From positions 1 to 64,000 of the forward strand of contig NZ_PVLR01000006.1 of the NCBI RefSeq assembly GCF_002980625.1: 64,000 nucleotides of DNA. Direction: 5' to 3'. Shown piece after piece: positions 44,750-52,962 of the stretch. Below the pieces are notes generated by a model. That model was given only the letters and a program-made list of their open reading frames with translations, did no database searches and had not been told where the DNA came from. A program made the translations under genes and the position numbers. The DNA is from Malikia spinosa. GTDB lineage: Bacteria; Pseudomonadota; Gammaproteobacteria; Burkholderiales; Burkholderiaceae_C. The number at the start of each line of letters is the position of its first letter. Within the stretch, counting starts at the first letter, position 1.

Positions 44750-46231
44750 ATGAAGCATTCCCTGCAACGTCTGCGCGCCGAATGGGCGCCGAGCATCCCG
44801 CGCGAGCTGCTGGCTGGCGCGGTCGCGACCTTTGCGCTGATCCCCGAGGTGATCGCGTTCTCCTTCGTCGCCGGCGTCGATCCGGCGGTCGGGCTGTTCG
44901 CCTCCTTCGTCATCAGCCTGGTGATCGCGTTCGCGGGCGGGCGTCCGGCCATGGTGTCGGCCGCGGCCGGTTCGGTGGCGCTGGTGGCGGCACCGCTGAT
45001 GGCCTCGCATGGCCTGGCCTACCTGCTGGCGGCCGGTCTGCTGGCCGGGCTGGTGCAGGTCGCGTTCGGCCTGCTGCGGCTCGGCGTGCTGGTGCGCTTT
45101 GTCTCGAGTTCGGTCCGCACCGGCTTCGTCAACGCGCTGGCGGTGCTGATCTTTGCCGCGCAATGGCCCCATCTGCAGGCCGCCAACGGCATGGGCTGGG
45201 CCATGCTGGCGCTGGGCCTGGCGCTGATCTACGGTCTGCCGCTGCTGCCCGGGCGTGCCTTCACGCTGATTCCGCCGCCGCTGATCTGCGTGCTGGTCCT
45301 GACGCTGCTGAGTTCGGCGCTGGGTCTGCCGCTGGCGACGGTGGCCGACCTGGGCCGGCTGCCCGATGCGCTGCCGAGCTTCGGCCGGCCCGAGGTGCCG
45401 GCATCAATCGAGACGCTGCGCATCATCGCGCTGCCGGCGCTGGCGATTGCCATGGTCGGCCTGCTCGAGTCGGTGCTGACCGCCGCCGTGGTCGACGAGA
45501 TGACCGAAACCCCGAGCGACAAGAACCGTGAATGCTCGGGCCTGGGGCTGGCCAACATGGCGGCCAGCCTGTTCGGCGGCATCGCGGGCTGCGGCATGAT
45601 CGGCCAGGCGGTCGGCAACGTGAAATACGGCGGCCGCGGCCGGCTCTCCACCCTGTTTGCCGGGGTCTTCCTGTTGCTGCTGATGGTGCTGCTCAAGCCC
45701 TGGGTGTCGCAGGTGCCGGTGATGGCGCTGGTCGCGATCATGGTGATGGTGTCGGCCGAGACCTTCAACTGGGCTTCGCTGCGCACGCTGGTGGTGCATC
45801 CGCGCAGCTCGAGCGCGGTCATGCTGGCGACCGTGGTGGTGACGATCGCGACCCACAACCTGGCCGCCGGCGTCGGGGTTGGCGTGCTGCTGAGCGGCGT
45901 GCTGTTTGCCGTCAAGGTCTCGCAGCTGCTGGAGGTGAAGGCCGAAGACGACCAGACTACCGGACTGCGCACCTGGCGCGTCACCGGCCAGGTGTTCTTT
46001 GCCTCGGCCGATGCCTTCATCGAGGCCTTCGACATCCTCGATGTCGAGCGGCGCCCGGTGCGGATCGACCTCGCGCGGGCGCATTTCTGGGACATCACGG
46101 CGGTGGCTGCGCTCGACAAGGTGGTCGAGCGGTTGCGCCACCATGGCTGCGCGGTCGAGGTGGTCGGGCTCAATGAGGCCAGCGCGGTGCTGATCGACCG
46201 GCTCGGAGCCAAGGACGCAGAAGCCGCCTGA
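44750..46231 (+). CDS. SulP-family anion transporter with STAS domain
   Basis: Protein of 493 aa from the ATG at 44750. About 10-12 membrane helices (residues 15-390) include the SLC26/SulP pattern (FALIPEVIAFSFVAGVDPAVGLFAS, shown here as FALIPEVIAFSF; GLLESVLTA; NRECSGLGLAN). A cytosolic STAS domain follows at about 400-490 (DLARAHFWDITAVAALDKV). It carries sulfate, bicarbonate or a similar anion; the substrate is undetermined. Confidence 0.9.
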   Translation: MKHSLQRLRAEWAPSIPRELLAGAVATFALIPEVIAFSFVAGVDPAVGLFASFVISLVIAFAGGRPAMVSAAAGSVALVAAPLMASHGLAYLLAAGLLAGLVQVAFGLLRLGVLVRFVSSSVRTGFVNALAVLIFAAQWPHLQAANGMGWAMLALGLALIYGLPLLPGRAFTLIPPPLICVLVLTLLSSALGLPLATVADLGRLPDALPSFGRPEVPASIETLRIIALPALAIAMVGLLESVLTAAVVDEMTETPSDKNRECSGLGLANMAASLFGGIAGCGMIGQAVGNVKYGGRGRLSTLFAGVFLLLLMVLLKPWVSQVPVMALVAIMVMVSAETFNWASLRTLVVHPRSSSAVMLATVVVTIATHNLAAGVGVGVLLSGVLFAVKVSQLLEVKAEDDQTTGLRTWRVTGQVFFASADAFIEAFDILDVERRPVRIDLARAHFWDITAVAALDKVVERLRHHGCAVEVVGLNEASAVLIDRLGAKDAEAA

Positions 46232-46331
46232 ACGAAGCGTGGCACGCACAGCAGCAGCGCCCCTCCCGGGCTTGACGCCGCTGTCTTGAGCGCGTTCAAT
46301 CTTTCGCAAACCGATTGCGGAGGAGAACGCC

Positions 46332-46709
46332 ATGCGCATCAGCGACCAGGACTATTTCCGCAGCTGCATTGCCAAGGAGCGGCAGCTGGCGCAGCTGCTG
46401 GGCCACCAGCAGATCGAGGAATGCTACGAGAGCGTCGGCAAGCTCTGGGCGGGCGCGCAGGCGTTGCCGGCCTGGACCCGCGACTGGGCCGCTTGCGGGC
46501 CGCTGCTGGCGCAGCATGCGCTGTCGCTGGTCTTCGTGACCCCGGATGACGCTACCGAGCCCGACGGCGCCGAGATCGGCCAGACCCGGGTCCATTTCTC
46601 GGATCACCCGAGCCGGGACCGGGCGCTGATGTTCGGCATCGTCAAGGAAGTGATCCGCCGGCTCGAGCATCCGCACCACGCGGCGCAGCCCTTGCATCCG
46701 CTGCCCTGA
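46332..46709 (+). CDS. conserved hypothetical protein, unrecognised
   Basis: Protein of 125 aa with a good ribosome-binding site (GGAGGAGA, 7 nt before the ATG). It has no signal peptide or membrane segment and is rich in Trp and His (YFRSCIAKERQLAQLLG, WTRDWAACGP, RVHFSDHPSRDR). I do not recognise the family. It lies 100 nt after the SulP gene and may share its transcript. Codon use is like the neighbours, so it is probably real. Confidence 0.6.
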   Translation: MRISDQDYFRSCIAKERQLAQLLGHQQIEECYESVGKLWAGAQALPAWTRDWAACGPLLAQHALSLVFVTPDDATEPDGAEIGQTRVHFSDHPSRDRALMFGIVKEVIRRLEHPHHAAQPLHPLP

Positions 46710-46733
46710 GGCGCGTGCCGGCCGGGCGCTGAC

Positions 46734-47231
46734 TCAGGCCGTCGCCAGTCGCTGCAGCAACCCCTGCAGCGCATGCATGACCGTCGCCGCCCGCACCGCG
46801 TCGCGGTCGCCGTCGAAGCGTTGGCATTCGGTCCAGGCCTGCTCGCCCACCGCCCAGCCGAACCAGACCAGGCCGACCGGCTTGTCGGCGCTGCCGCCGG
46901 TCGGGCCGGCCACGCCGGTCACTGCCACGCTGACCTGGGCCCGTGAATGCGCGACCGCACCCAGCGCCATTGCGCGCGCTACCGGCTCGCTGACCGCGCC
47001 ATGCGCCTCGATCAGTGCCGCCGGCACGCCGAGCTGTTCGGTCTTGGCGGCGTTGGAATAGGTGACGAAGCCGCGCTCGAACCAGTCGCTTGAGCCGCTC
47101 AATCCCGTGCAGCAGGCGGCGATCAGGCCGCCGGTGCAGCTTTCGGCCGTCGCCATCATGGCGCCTTGTGTCTTGAGCGCTTGCGCCAGGTCGGTGCAGA
47201 GTTGCAGGATTTCGGGGTCGTCGGTTCTCAT
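46734..47231 (-). CDS. pncC: nicotinamide-nucleotide amidohydrolase (CinA C-terminal family)
   Basis: Deamidates NMN to NaMN in pyridine-nucleotide salvage. The protein has 165 aa, the single-domain PncC form. Motifs are ATAESCTGGLIAACCT, SDWFERGFVTYSN and VAVTGVAGPTGGS. It is the last gene of the leftward apaG string. Confidence 0.92.
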   Translation of the reverse strand: MRTDDPEILQLCTDLAQALKTQGAMMATAESCTGGLIAACCTGLSGSSDWFERGFVTYSNAAKTEQLGVPAALIEAHGAVSEPVARAMALGAVAHSRAQVSVAVTGVAGPTGGSADKPVGLVWFGWAVGEQAWTECQRFDGDRDAVRAATVMHALQGLLQRLATA

Positions 47232-47269
47232 GGCGATGCTCGGTCAGGGGTGAAAAGTTTCGAGCGGGT

Positions 47270-47809
47270 TCAGAGCCAGCGCCAGAACGCGATCAGCAGC
47301 AGGGTGCAGGCAGCTGCCACCAGATCGTCGAACATGATGCCCCAGCCGCCACGCCAGCCCCAGCCCTTGAAGGCCTGGTCGGCCCAGCGCACCGGGCCGG
47401 GCTTGGCGGCGTCGAAGTAGCGGAACAGCCAGAAGGCCCAGAACTGGCCCCAGAAACCGACCGGCGCCGCCAGCCAGAGCACGAGCCAGAACGCGACCAC
47501 CTCATCGATCACGATGTAGCCCGGATCGGCTACCCCGGTGCGCTTGACGGTGGCGACGCTGGCCCACCAGCCCGCCAGCAGCGTGGCGCCGATGATCAGC
47601 GCCCAGCCGGCGTCGCCCGGCCGCCCGAGCCGGTCGATCAGCAGGAAGGCGATCCAGGCCCAGAGCGTGCCGACGGTGCCGGGTGCCACCCGGCTCAGGC
47701 CGGCGCCAAAGCCCAGCGCGATCAGGTGCGACAGGCGCGAGAACAGGAAGCGGCGATCGGGGCGCAGCACCGGCTCGCTTTTCGGGAAAGGCTTGTAGGA
47801 GGTTTCCAT
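47270..47809 (-). CDS. pgpA: phosphatidylglycerophosphatase A
   Basis: Membrane lipid phosphatase that forms phosphatidylglycerol. The protein has 179 aa. GFGAGLSRVAPGTVGTLWAW, VIDEVVAFW and the C-terminal WGIMFDDLVAA contain the conserved acidic active-site residues. Several hydrophobic helices are present. In many proteobacteria it follows thiL, here with a nudix gene between. Confidence 0.93.
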   Translation of the reverse strand: METSYKPFPKSEPVLRPDRRFLFSRLSHLIALGFGAGLSRVAPGTVGTLWAWIAFLLIDRLGRPGDAGWALIIGATLLAGWWASVATVKRTGVADPGYIVIDEVVAFWLVLWLAAPVGFWGQFWAFWLFRYFDAAKPGPVRWADQAFKGWGWRGGWGIMFDDLVAAACTLLLIAFWRWL

Positions 47810-47826
47810 GGAAATTTGAATCTTGT

Positions 47827-48693
47827 TCAGTCGAACCAGGCCGCGAAGCCGCCGACGGGCTCGAAGCGGCGTGGCAGCCAGTGCAGCCTTGTCGGGCCGG
47901 GCAGTGCGCGTTCGCGCACCGAGTGCAGCGGATCGCCGGGCAAGTACAGCAGGCGCTCGCCGTCGACCTCGCTGGCCTCGGGCTGGATGCGTGGCGGACG
48001 AGCGGCCAGCGCCTCGTTCCAGGCGCTGTCGACAGTGGCGTGGCGCGCGAGCTTGACCAGGCTCATGAGCTGGGGCGGAACCAGTTCGAGCCGGTGTTCG
48101 GCGTGCAGCGTCAGCGCCTGACGCGGCGCCAGCCAGACCGCCTCGGTGGTCTCGTAGCCGTCATGCCTGGCCTCCTGTCCGGTCGGCAGCCGGGCCAGGA
48201 AGAAACGGGTGTCGAAGGCGGCCCCCGAGGCCGGGTGACGCGGCGTGATCCAGCGCGACCAGGGCAGGATGGCGCTGGCTTGCCAGCGCAGGCCCAGCGC
48301 GGCCATGGCGTCGGCCAGCGCTTCGCCGGCGGTCTGGCGATCCGCCAGCGCCTGCCTGGCCGCTGCATCGGCGTTGTCGGCCAGCAGCAGGCCGGCTTCC
48401 TCGAAGGTTTCGCGCAGCGCGGCCAGGTGCAGGCCGGCGGCCTTTTCCGGGGTCAACGCGGGCTCGTCAAGGCGTGCCAGCAGTTGCTCGGCCTCGAGGT
48501 CGAGCGCGGCCAGCGCATCGGGGCTGCAGTCGGTCGGGTCCAGCTTGCCGCCCGGGAAGACATGGACGCCGCCCATGACGCGGGAATCGGCGTGGCGGCG
48601 CAGCAGCAGCACCTCGAGTCCGGCGCTGCCGTCGCGCAGCAGCACCAGCGAGGCCGCATCGCGCGGCGGACGTTCGGTTTCAGTCGGGTTCAT
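47827..48693 (-). CDS. Nudix hydrolase (NUDT19-like)
   Basis: Protein of 288 aa. The Nudix helix region reads FPGGKLDPTD, then an insert of about 45 residues, then LRETFEEAGLLL. This split box is a feature of NUDT19/NUDT7-like CoA and nucleotide diphosphatases. Substrate not determined. It lies 9 nt after thiL and 17 nt before pgpA. Confidence 0.83.
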   Translation of the reverse strand: MNPTETERPPRDAASLVLLRDGSAGLEVLLLRRHADSRVMGGVHVFPGGKLDPTDCSPDALAALDLEAEQLLARLDEPALTPEKAAGLHLAALRETFEEAGLLLADNADAAARQALADRQTAGEALADAMAALGLRWQASAILPWSRWITPRHPASGAAFDTRFFLARLPTGQEARHDGYETTEAVWLAPRQALTLHAEHRLELVPPQLMSLVKLARHATVDSAWNEALAARPPRIQPEASEVDGERLLYLPGDPLHSVRERALPGPTRLHWLPRRFEPVGGFAAWFD

Positions 48694-48702
48694 GAGGGGG
48701 AT

Positions 48703-49674
48703 TCAGGCGAAATGGTCAAAGCTGGCCCAGGCCAGATCGAGTGGCCGGCCGCAGGCGTCCTGCCAGCGCAGGCCGGGCTCAGTCGTGATGCGGCCCAGGC
48801 AGGACACGGGCGTGGCCGCCGAGCAGGCGGCTTGCAGCACGGCATCGTGCGCGCCAGCCGGTGCGGTGAAGATCAGTTCGTAGTCGTCGCCGCCGGCCAG
48901 CGCACAGTGCAGCGCGCGTTCGCGCGGCAGGGCGCGCAGGTCGGCGCTGATGGCGTCAGAGGCCAGCAGCGCATCGGCGTCCAGTTCGGCGCCGACGCCC
49001 GACGCGACCAGGATATGGCCCAGGTCGCCGCACAGGCCGTCGCTGACATCGGCGGCGGCGCTGGCGATGCCGCGCAGCGCCAGCCCCAGCGCGAGCCGCG
49101 GTGTCGGGCGCTCGAGCCGCTGGCGTGCCCGCGCCAGGACTTCGGGCGCCAGTTCGATCTCGCCCAGCAGCGCGTCGAGCGCCAGCCGCGCATCGCCGAG
49201 CTGGCCGCTGACCCAGACCTCGTCGCCGGCGCGCGCGCCGCTGCGCCGCAGTTCCTGGCCCGGCGGCACCTGGCCGAACACCGTGATGCAGAGGTTCAGC
49301 GGGCCCTTGGTGGTGTCGCCGCCGACCAGCGGGCAGGCCGCGCCATCGGCCAGCTCGAACAGGCCGCGGCTGAAACCGGCCAGCCAGGTCGCGTCGGCGC
49401 GCGGCAGCGCGAGCGCCAGCGTGCAGCCGAGCGGGCGGGCGCCCATGGCGGCCAGGTCGCTCAGGTTGACCGCGAGCGCCTTGTGGCCGAGCGCGACCGG
49501 ATCGACATCGGCAAAGAAATGCCGGCCCTCGACCAGCATGTCGGTCGAGATCGCCAGCCGCTGGCCCGGCTCGGGTGCCAGCAGCGCACAGTCGTCGCCC
49601 ACGCCCAGCACCACGCCGGGCGGGTTGGCGCCAGCGCGCTGGAAGTAATGGCGTATCAGTTCAAACTCGCCCAT
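48703..49674 (-). CDS. thiL: thiamine-monophosphate kinase
   Basis: Phosphorylates thiamine phosphate to the pyrophosphate cofactor. The protein has 323 aa from the ATG at 49674. It shares the PurM/ThiL fold with VLGVGDDCALL, STDMLVEGRHFF, NLSDLAAMGARP and VSGQLGDARLAL. Its start overlaps the upstream recombinase-family gene by 14 nt. Confidence 0.94.
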   Translation of the reverse strand: MGEFELIRHYFQRAGANPPGVVLGVGDDCALLAPEPGQRLAISTDMLVEGRHFFADVDPVALGHKALAVNLSDLAAMGARPLGCTLALALPRADATWLAGFSRGLFELADGAACPLVGGDTTKGPLNLCITVFGQVPPGQELRRSGARAGDEVWVSGQLGDARLALDALLGEIELAPEVLARARQRLERPTPRLALGLALRGIASAAADVSDGLCGDLGHILVASGVGAELDADALLASDAISADLRALPRERALHCALAGGDDYELIFTAPAGAHDAVLQAACSAATPVSCLGRITTEPGLRWQDACGRPLDLAWASFDHFA

Positions 49675-51742
49675 CGGGTGGCTCGTCCTCGTGGGTTTCG
49701 GGGGGGGCGATGTCGACGTCGGCATGGGCCTGGGTTTCCTGCTGGGCACTGACCGGCCACAGGAAGCTCAGCGGCGCGCGGCGCAGGCGATGCCGGATCG
49801 CGCCCTGGATGCGCTGGCGGTTGACGTCGCTGACGCTGCGCGCCTTGAGCGCGAGCCGGAAGGCCAGATAGAAGCTGACCGCCAGGTTGATCGGTCCGAC
49901 CAGCAGCATCGCGGCCAGCGCCGACCAGAAGGCCGGCTCCAGCCACACCGTCCAGCCCAGCGCCATCACGGCGGCCGTCAGCTGCCCCATGACCAGGGTC
50001 ACATGGCGCACCTCGAGCTCGAGCCCGAAAAACCCCGCGATGGCCGGCACCAGCCCCAGCATCAGCCCGAGCGAGATATTGGCCGCCAGGCCCGAGATAT
50101 GGGTGCGCATGAAATGGCTGCAACGCTGGGCCAGGCGTTGGCCCAGCCGACCGGTGATGCTCGGGTGGTAGGCGATCGCCGAATCGAGCTTGTGCAGCAC
50201 GAACCAGTTCTCGACCCAGCCCGCGACGATGCTGCTGGCGAACAGCAGCAGGCCCGTCACGGCGGCAAACAGCAGGGTCGGGCCCAGCAGCTGATGGCTG
50301 TCGAGCACATGGCGTGCCTTCTCGGGCGTCAGCATCGGCGCATCCGTCATCAGCCACAGGGCGGCGCTGATCAGGGCCACCACTGGCGCCACCAGCGCCA
50401 GGTTGCCGATGATGGCCGCGACCTGGGAGCGGAACAGGTGCGCGACCTCGTCGACGAAGCGCAGCACACCTTCGCGCGAGCGCAGGTCGCGCAGCTTGGC
50501 GACCATGGCCGGCGCCGTCACGGCCGGTTGCTTGGTCGCGACCGTCAGGTGCAGCAGTTGGATCAGCACGAAGGCGGCGGCATAGTTCAGGCCCGCGGCC
50601 AGCCCGCTCCAGAACGCCGACAGCGCCAGGCCGCCGAGCAGGAACTTGAACCAGGTCGTGAAGCCGAGCACGGCGCCACCCCCGCCGGCGCGCAGCAGCA
50701 TGTCGCGGTACTCGTCCCAGTTGCGCGTGATGTAGTGCTCGCCGCTTTCGGCGCTGCGCTCGGCCACGCGCGCTGCGGTCAGCTGGGTGCTGCTGGCGAC
50801 CAGGGCGCGGATGCTGCGGCTCTCATGGCCGACCTGCACCAGTTGGCCGATGAAACGGGCCGTCGTGCGCGGGCGCTGCTCGGACAGCAGGCAGTCGAGC
50901 AGGGTGGTCGCCCGCAGCACCCGTTCGCGCAGCTGGCGCAGCCGGAACACGATGCCGACCGAGATGCCATGCTCCTCGAGATGGGCGTAGACCGAATAGG
51001 CGGCCTGGCGCGCCAGGTCCAGCAGCCGGTGCAGTTCGGGCAGCTGAGCCTGGGCCTCGGCGCTGGCCACGCCCTGCGCAGCGGCGGCGCGGCGAAAGTT
51101 TTCCAGCGCCATCGGCAGATCCAGGAAGCTGCGCGCCTGGCGCGCCTCGACCGACATGCGCGAGCGCAGCTCGGGCCGAAAGCCGGTGGCGCTGATCTGG
51201 CCGATGCAGAACGACAGCGCATCGATCAGCGTCTGCTCCCAGTCGCTCAAGCGGCTTGCAGGTGCGCCACGACTCTCGGCGGGCAGGTCGGGCTCCGACC
51301 CCAGCAGCGCGCCGAGGCGTTCGAGCTGGCGTGCCGACAAGGCGCCCAGCCAGCGTGCATCGAGCGGATCGTGGAACAGCAGGCCGAACAGCTCGGTCAT
51401 GTCGGTGGTCACGGGCGAACTCGGCAGCATCTTGTGCCGGATCCGGTGTCCGAGCTCGGTCATGAAGGCCGATTGCGAGGCAAAGCCGAAATCGGCCAGC
51501 AACGGCGCCAGATCGACATCCTGGCGAAAGCGTCGCCACCAGAGGCGCCAGCGCGCCAGCCAGTCGGGGTCGGCCTCGGCGGCATCGAGCAAGGCGCCGA
51601 GTCGCTTGAGCGTGGCCGGCACGTCGGCCTCGGGGCCGCGCAGCCAGTCGATCAGCGCGATCAGCCACAGGTGGCGCTCGGCCCGGCCGGCGGCGGGATC
51701 GAGCGTGGCCAGCAGGGTGGCGGGCTCGTCAATGGGTTTCAT
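49661..51742 (-). CDS. Gcr-type 'site-specific recombinase' family membrane protein
   Basis: Protein of 693 aa from the ATG at 51742; a GTG 6 nt earlier is possible. The N-terminal 300 residues are helical and soluble. The rest contains several membrane helices (GAVLGFTTWFKFLLGGLALSAF, shown as WFKFLLGGLALSAF; IIGNLALVAPVVALISAAL; NISLGLMLGLVPAIAGFF). The family name comes from the Neisseria gcr gene, yet no tyrosine- or serine-recombinase catalytic motif is visible. A membrane role is more credible. It overlaps apaG by 14 nt and thiL by 14 nt. Confidence 0.8.
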   Translation of the reverse strand: MKPIDEPATLLATLDPAAGRAERHLWLIALIDWLRGPEADVPATLKRLGALLDAAEADPDWLARWRLWWRRFRQDVDLAPLLADFGFASQSAFMTELGHRIRHKMLPSSPVTTDMTELFGLLFHDPLDARWLGALSARQLERLGALLGSEPDLPAESRGAPASRLSDWEQTLIDALSFCIGQISATGFRPELRSRMSVEARQARSFLDLPMALENFRRAAAAQGVASAEAQAQLPELHRLLDLARQAAYSVYAHLEEHGISVGIVFRLRQLRERVLRATTLLDCLLSEQRPRTTARFIGQLVQVGHESRSIRALVASSTQLTAARVAERSAESGEHYITRNWDEYRDMLLRAGGGGAVLGFTTWFKFLLGGLALSAFWSGLAAGLNYAAAFVLIQLLHLTVATKQPAVTAPAMVAKLRDLRSREGVLRFVDEVAHLFRSQVAAIIGNLALVAPVVALISAALWLMTDAPMLTPEKARHVLDSHQLLGPTLLFAAVTGLLLFASSIVAGWVENWFVLHKLDSAIAYHPSITGRLGQRLAQRCSHFMRTHISGLAANISLGLMLGLVPAIAGFFGLELEVRHVTLVMGQLTAAVMALGWTVWLEPAFWSALAAMLLVGPINLAVSFYLAFRLALKARSVSDVNRQRIQGAIRHRLRRAPLSFLWPVSAQQETQAHADVDIAPPETHEDEPPDGRV

Positions 51743-52112
51743 GGCCACCCGTCGGGACGTTGAGCGTGAAGGTCGGAATCGCCACCTCGAAGCGGTGGCC
51801 GTCGACGCCGACGCAGAAGTAATGCCCGCTCATGATGCCCATGGCGGTCTGCAGCCGCGCGCTGCTGGCGTACTGGAACGCCTCGCCGGGCTGGAGCAGG
51901 GGCTGGCGACCGACCACGCCCAAGCCATCGACGATCTGGGTTTCGCCGAAGGCGTCCTCGATCTCCCAGTGGCGCGCGATCAGCTGGGCCGGCACCGAGC
52001 CGGTGTTCGAGATCGTGACCGTGTAGGCAAAGACATAGGAGTCCTCCATCGGCGAGGACTGCGCGGGCAGGTATTCGGGCCTGACCTGGACGGCGAACTG
52101 GTGTTGGGGCAT
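51729..52112 (-). CDS. apaG: ApaG-family protein (Co2+/Mg2+ efflux-associated)
   Basis: Protein of 127 aa, one immunoglobulin-like beta domain: [49 protein letters not shown] and [12 protein letters not shown]. Mutations in apaG affect cobalt resistance in Salmonella; the biochemical role is unclear. It is the first gene of the leftward string and diverges from rpe. Confidence 0.93.
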   Translation of the reverse strand: MPQHQFAVQVRPEYLPAQSSPMEDSYVFAYTVTISNTGSVPAQLIARHWEIEDAFGETQIVDGLGVVGRQPLLQPGEAFQYASSARLQTAMGIMSGHYFCVGVDGHRFEVAIPTFTLNVPTGGHETH

Positions 52113-52204
52113 GTGCCAATCCTAACCAGCTTCGCGCGCTTTGTCGGCTGCAGGGCTGGCCGGGGTGGCTGGCGCAGCGGCGCAAAGCTGCCACAATCTC
52201 GCGC

Positions 52205-52882
52205 ATGAGCACCTACCGCATCGCCCCCTCCATCCTCTCGGCCGACTTCGCCCGCCTGGGCGAGGAGGTCCGCCATGTGCTGGCCGCCGGCGCCGACTGG
52301 ATTCACTTCGACGTGATGGACAACCACTATGTCCCGAACCTGACCTTCGGACCGATGGTCTGCAAGGCCCTCAAGAAGCACGCCTTCAAGCCCGACGGCA
52401 CGCCGGCACCGATCGACGTCCACCTGATGGTGCAGCCGGTCGATGCGCTTGCCGCCGACTTCGCCGATGCCGGCGCCGACCTGATCAGCTTCCACCCCGA
52501 CGCCTCGACCCATGTGCACCGCAGCGTGCAGGCGATCAAGGCGCGCGGCCTCAAGGCCGGCCTGGTGTTCAACCCGGCCGAGTCGCTCGACGTGCTGGAC
52601 TGGGTGATCGACGACATCGACCTGATCCTGATCATGAGCGTCAACCCCGGCTTCGGCGGCCAGGGCTTCATCGACAGCGCGCTGCGCAAGATCGAGGCGG
52701 CGCGCAAGCGCATCGAGGCCAGCGGCAAGGACATCCGGCTCGAGGTCGACGGTGGCATCAAGGCGGCCAACATCCGCGGCGTCGCCGATGCCGGTGCCGA
52801 TACCTTCGTCGCCGGCAGCGCGATCTTCGGCCAGTCCGATTACAAGACCGTGATCGACCATATGCGAGCCGCATTGGCCTGA
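52205..52882 (+). CDS. rpe: ribulose-phosphate 3-epimerase
   Basis: Interconverts ribulose 5-phosphate and xylulose 5-phosphate. The protein has 225 aa. It is a TIM barrel with [13 protein letters not shown], the metal and acid/base residues in [14 protein letters not shown] and [18 protein letters not shown] and the phosphate loop GGIKAANI with VAGSAIFG. Confidence 0.96.
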   Translation: MSTYRIAPSILSADFARLGEEVRHVLAAGADWIHFDVMDNHYVPNLTFGPMVCKALKKHAFKPDGTPAPIDVHLMVQPVDALAADFADAGADLISFHPDASTHVHRSVQAIKARGLKAGLVFNPAESLDVLDWVIDDIDLILIMSVNPGFGGQGFIDSALRKIEAARKRIEASGKDIRLEVDGGIKAANIRGVADAGADTFVAGSAIFGQSDYKTVIDHMRAALA

Positions 52883-52962
52883 TTGCGGATTTTCTGCCGC
52901 GGGCCTAGGGTTTCCCCCAGCCCCCGTTGTCAGTTTTCCGCATGATTGCGGGGGAGAATCTG

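Noticed and set aside
49691-51763. 690-codon open frame opposite the Gcr-type gene
   Set aside because: Antisense shadow, Q/R/H-rich; the minus-strand gene overlaps apaG and thiL properly.
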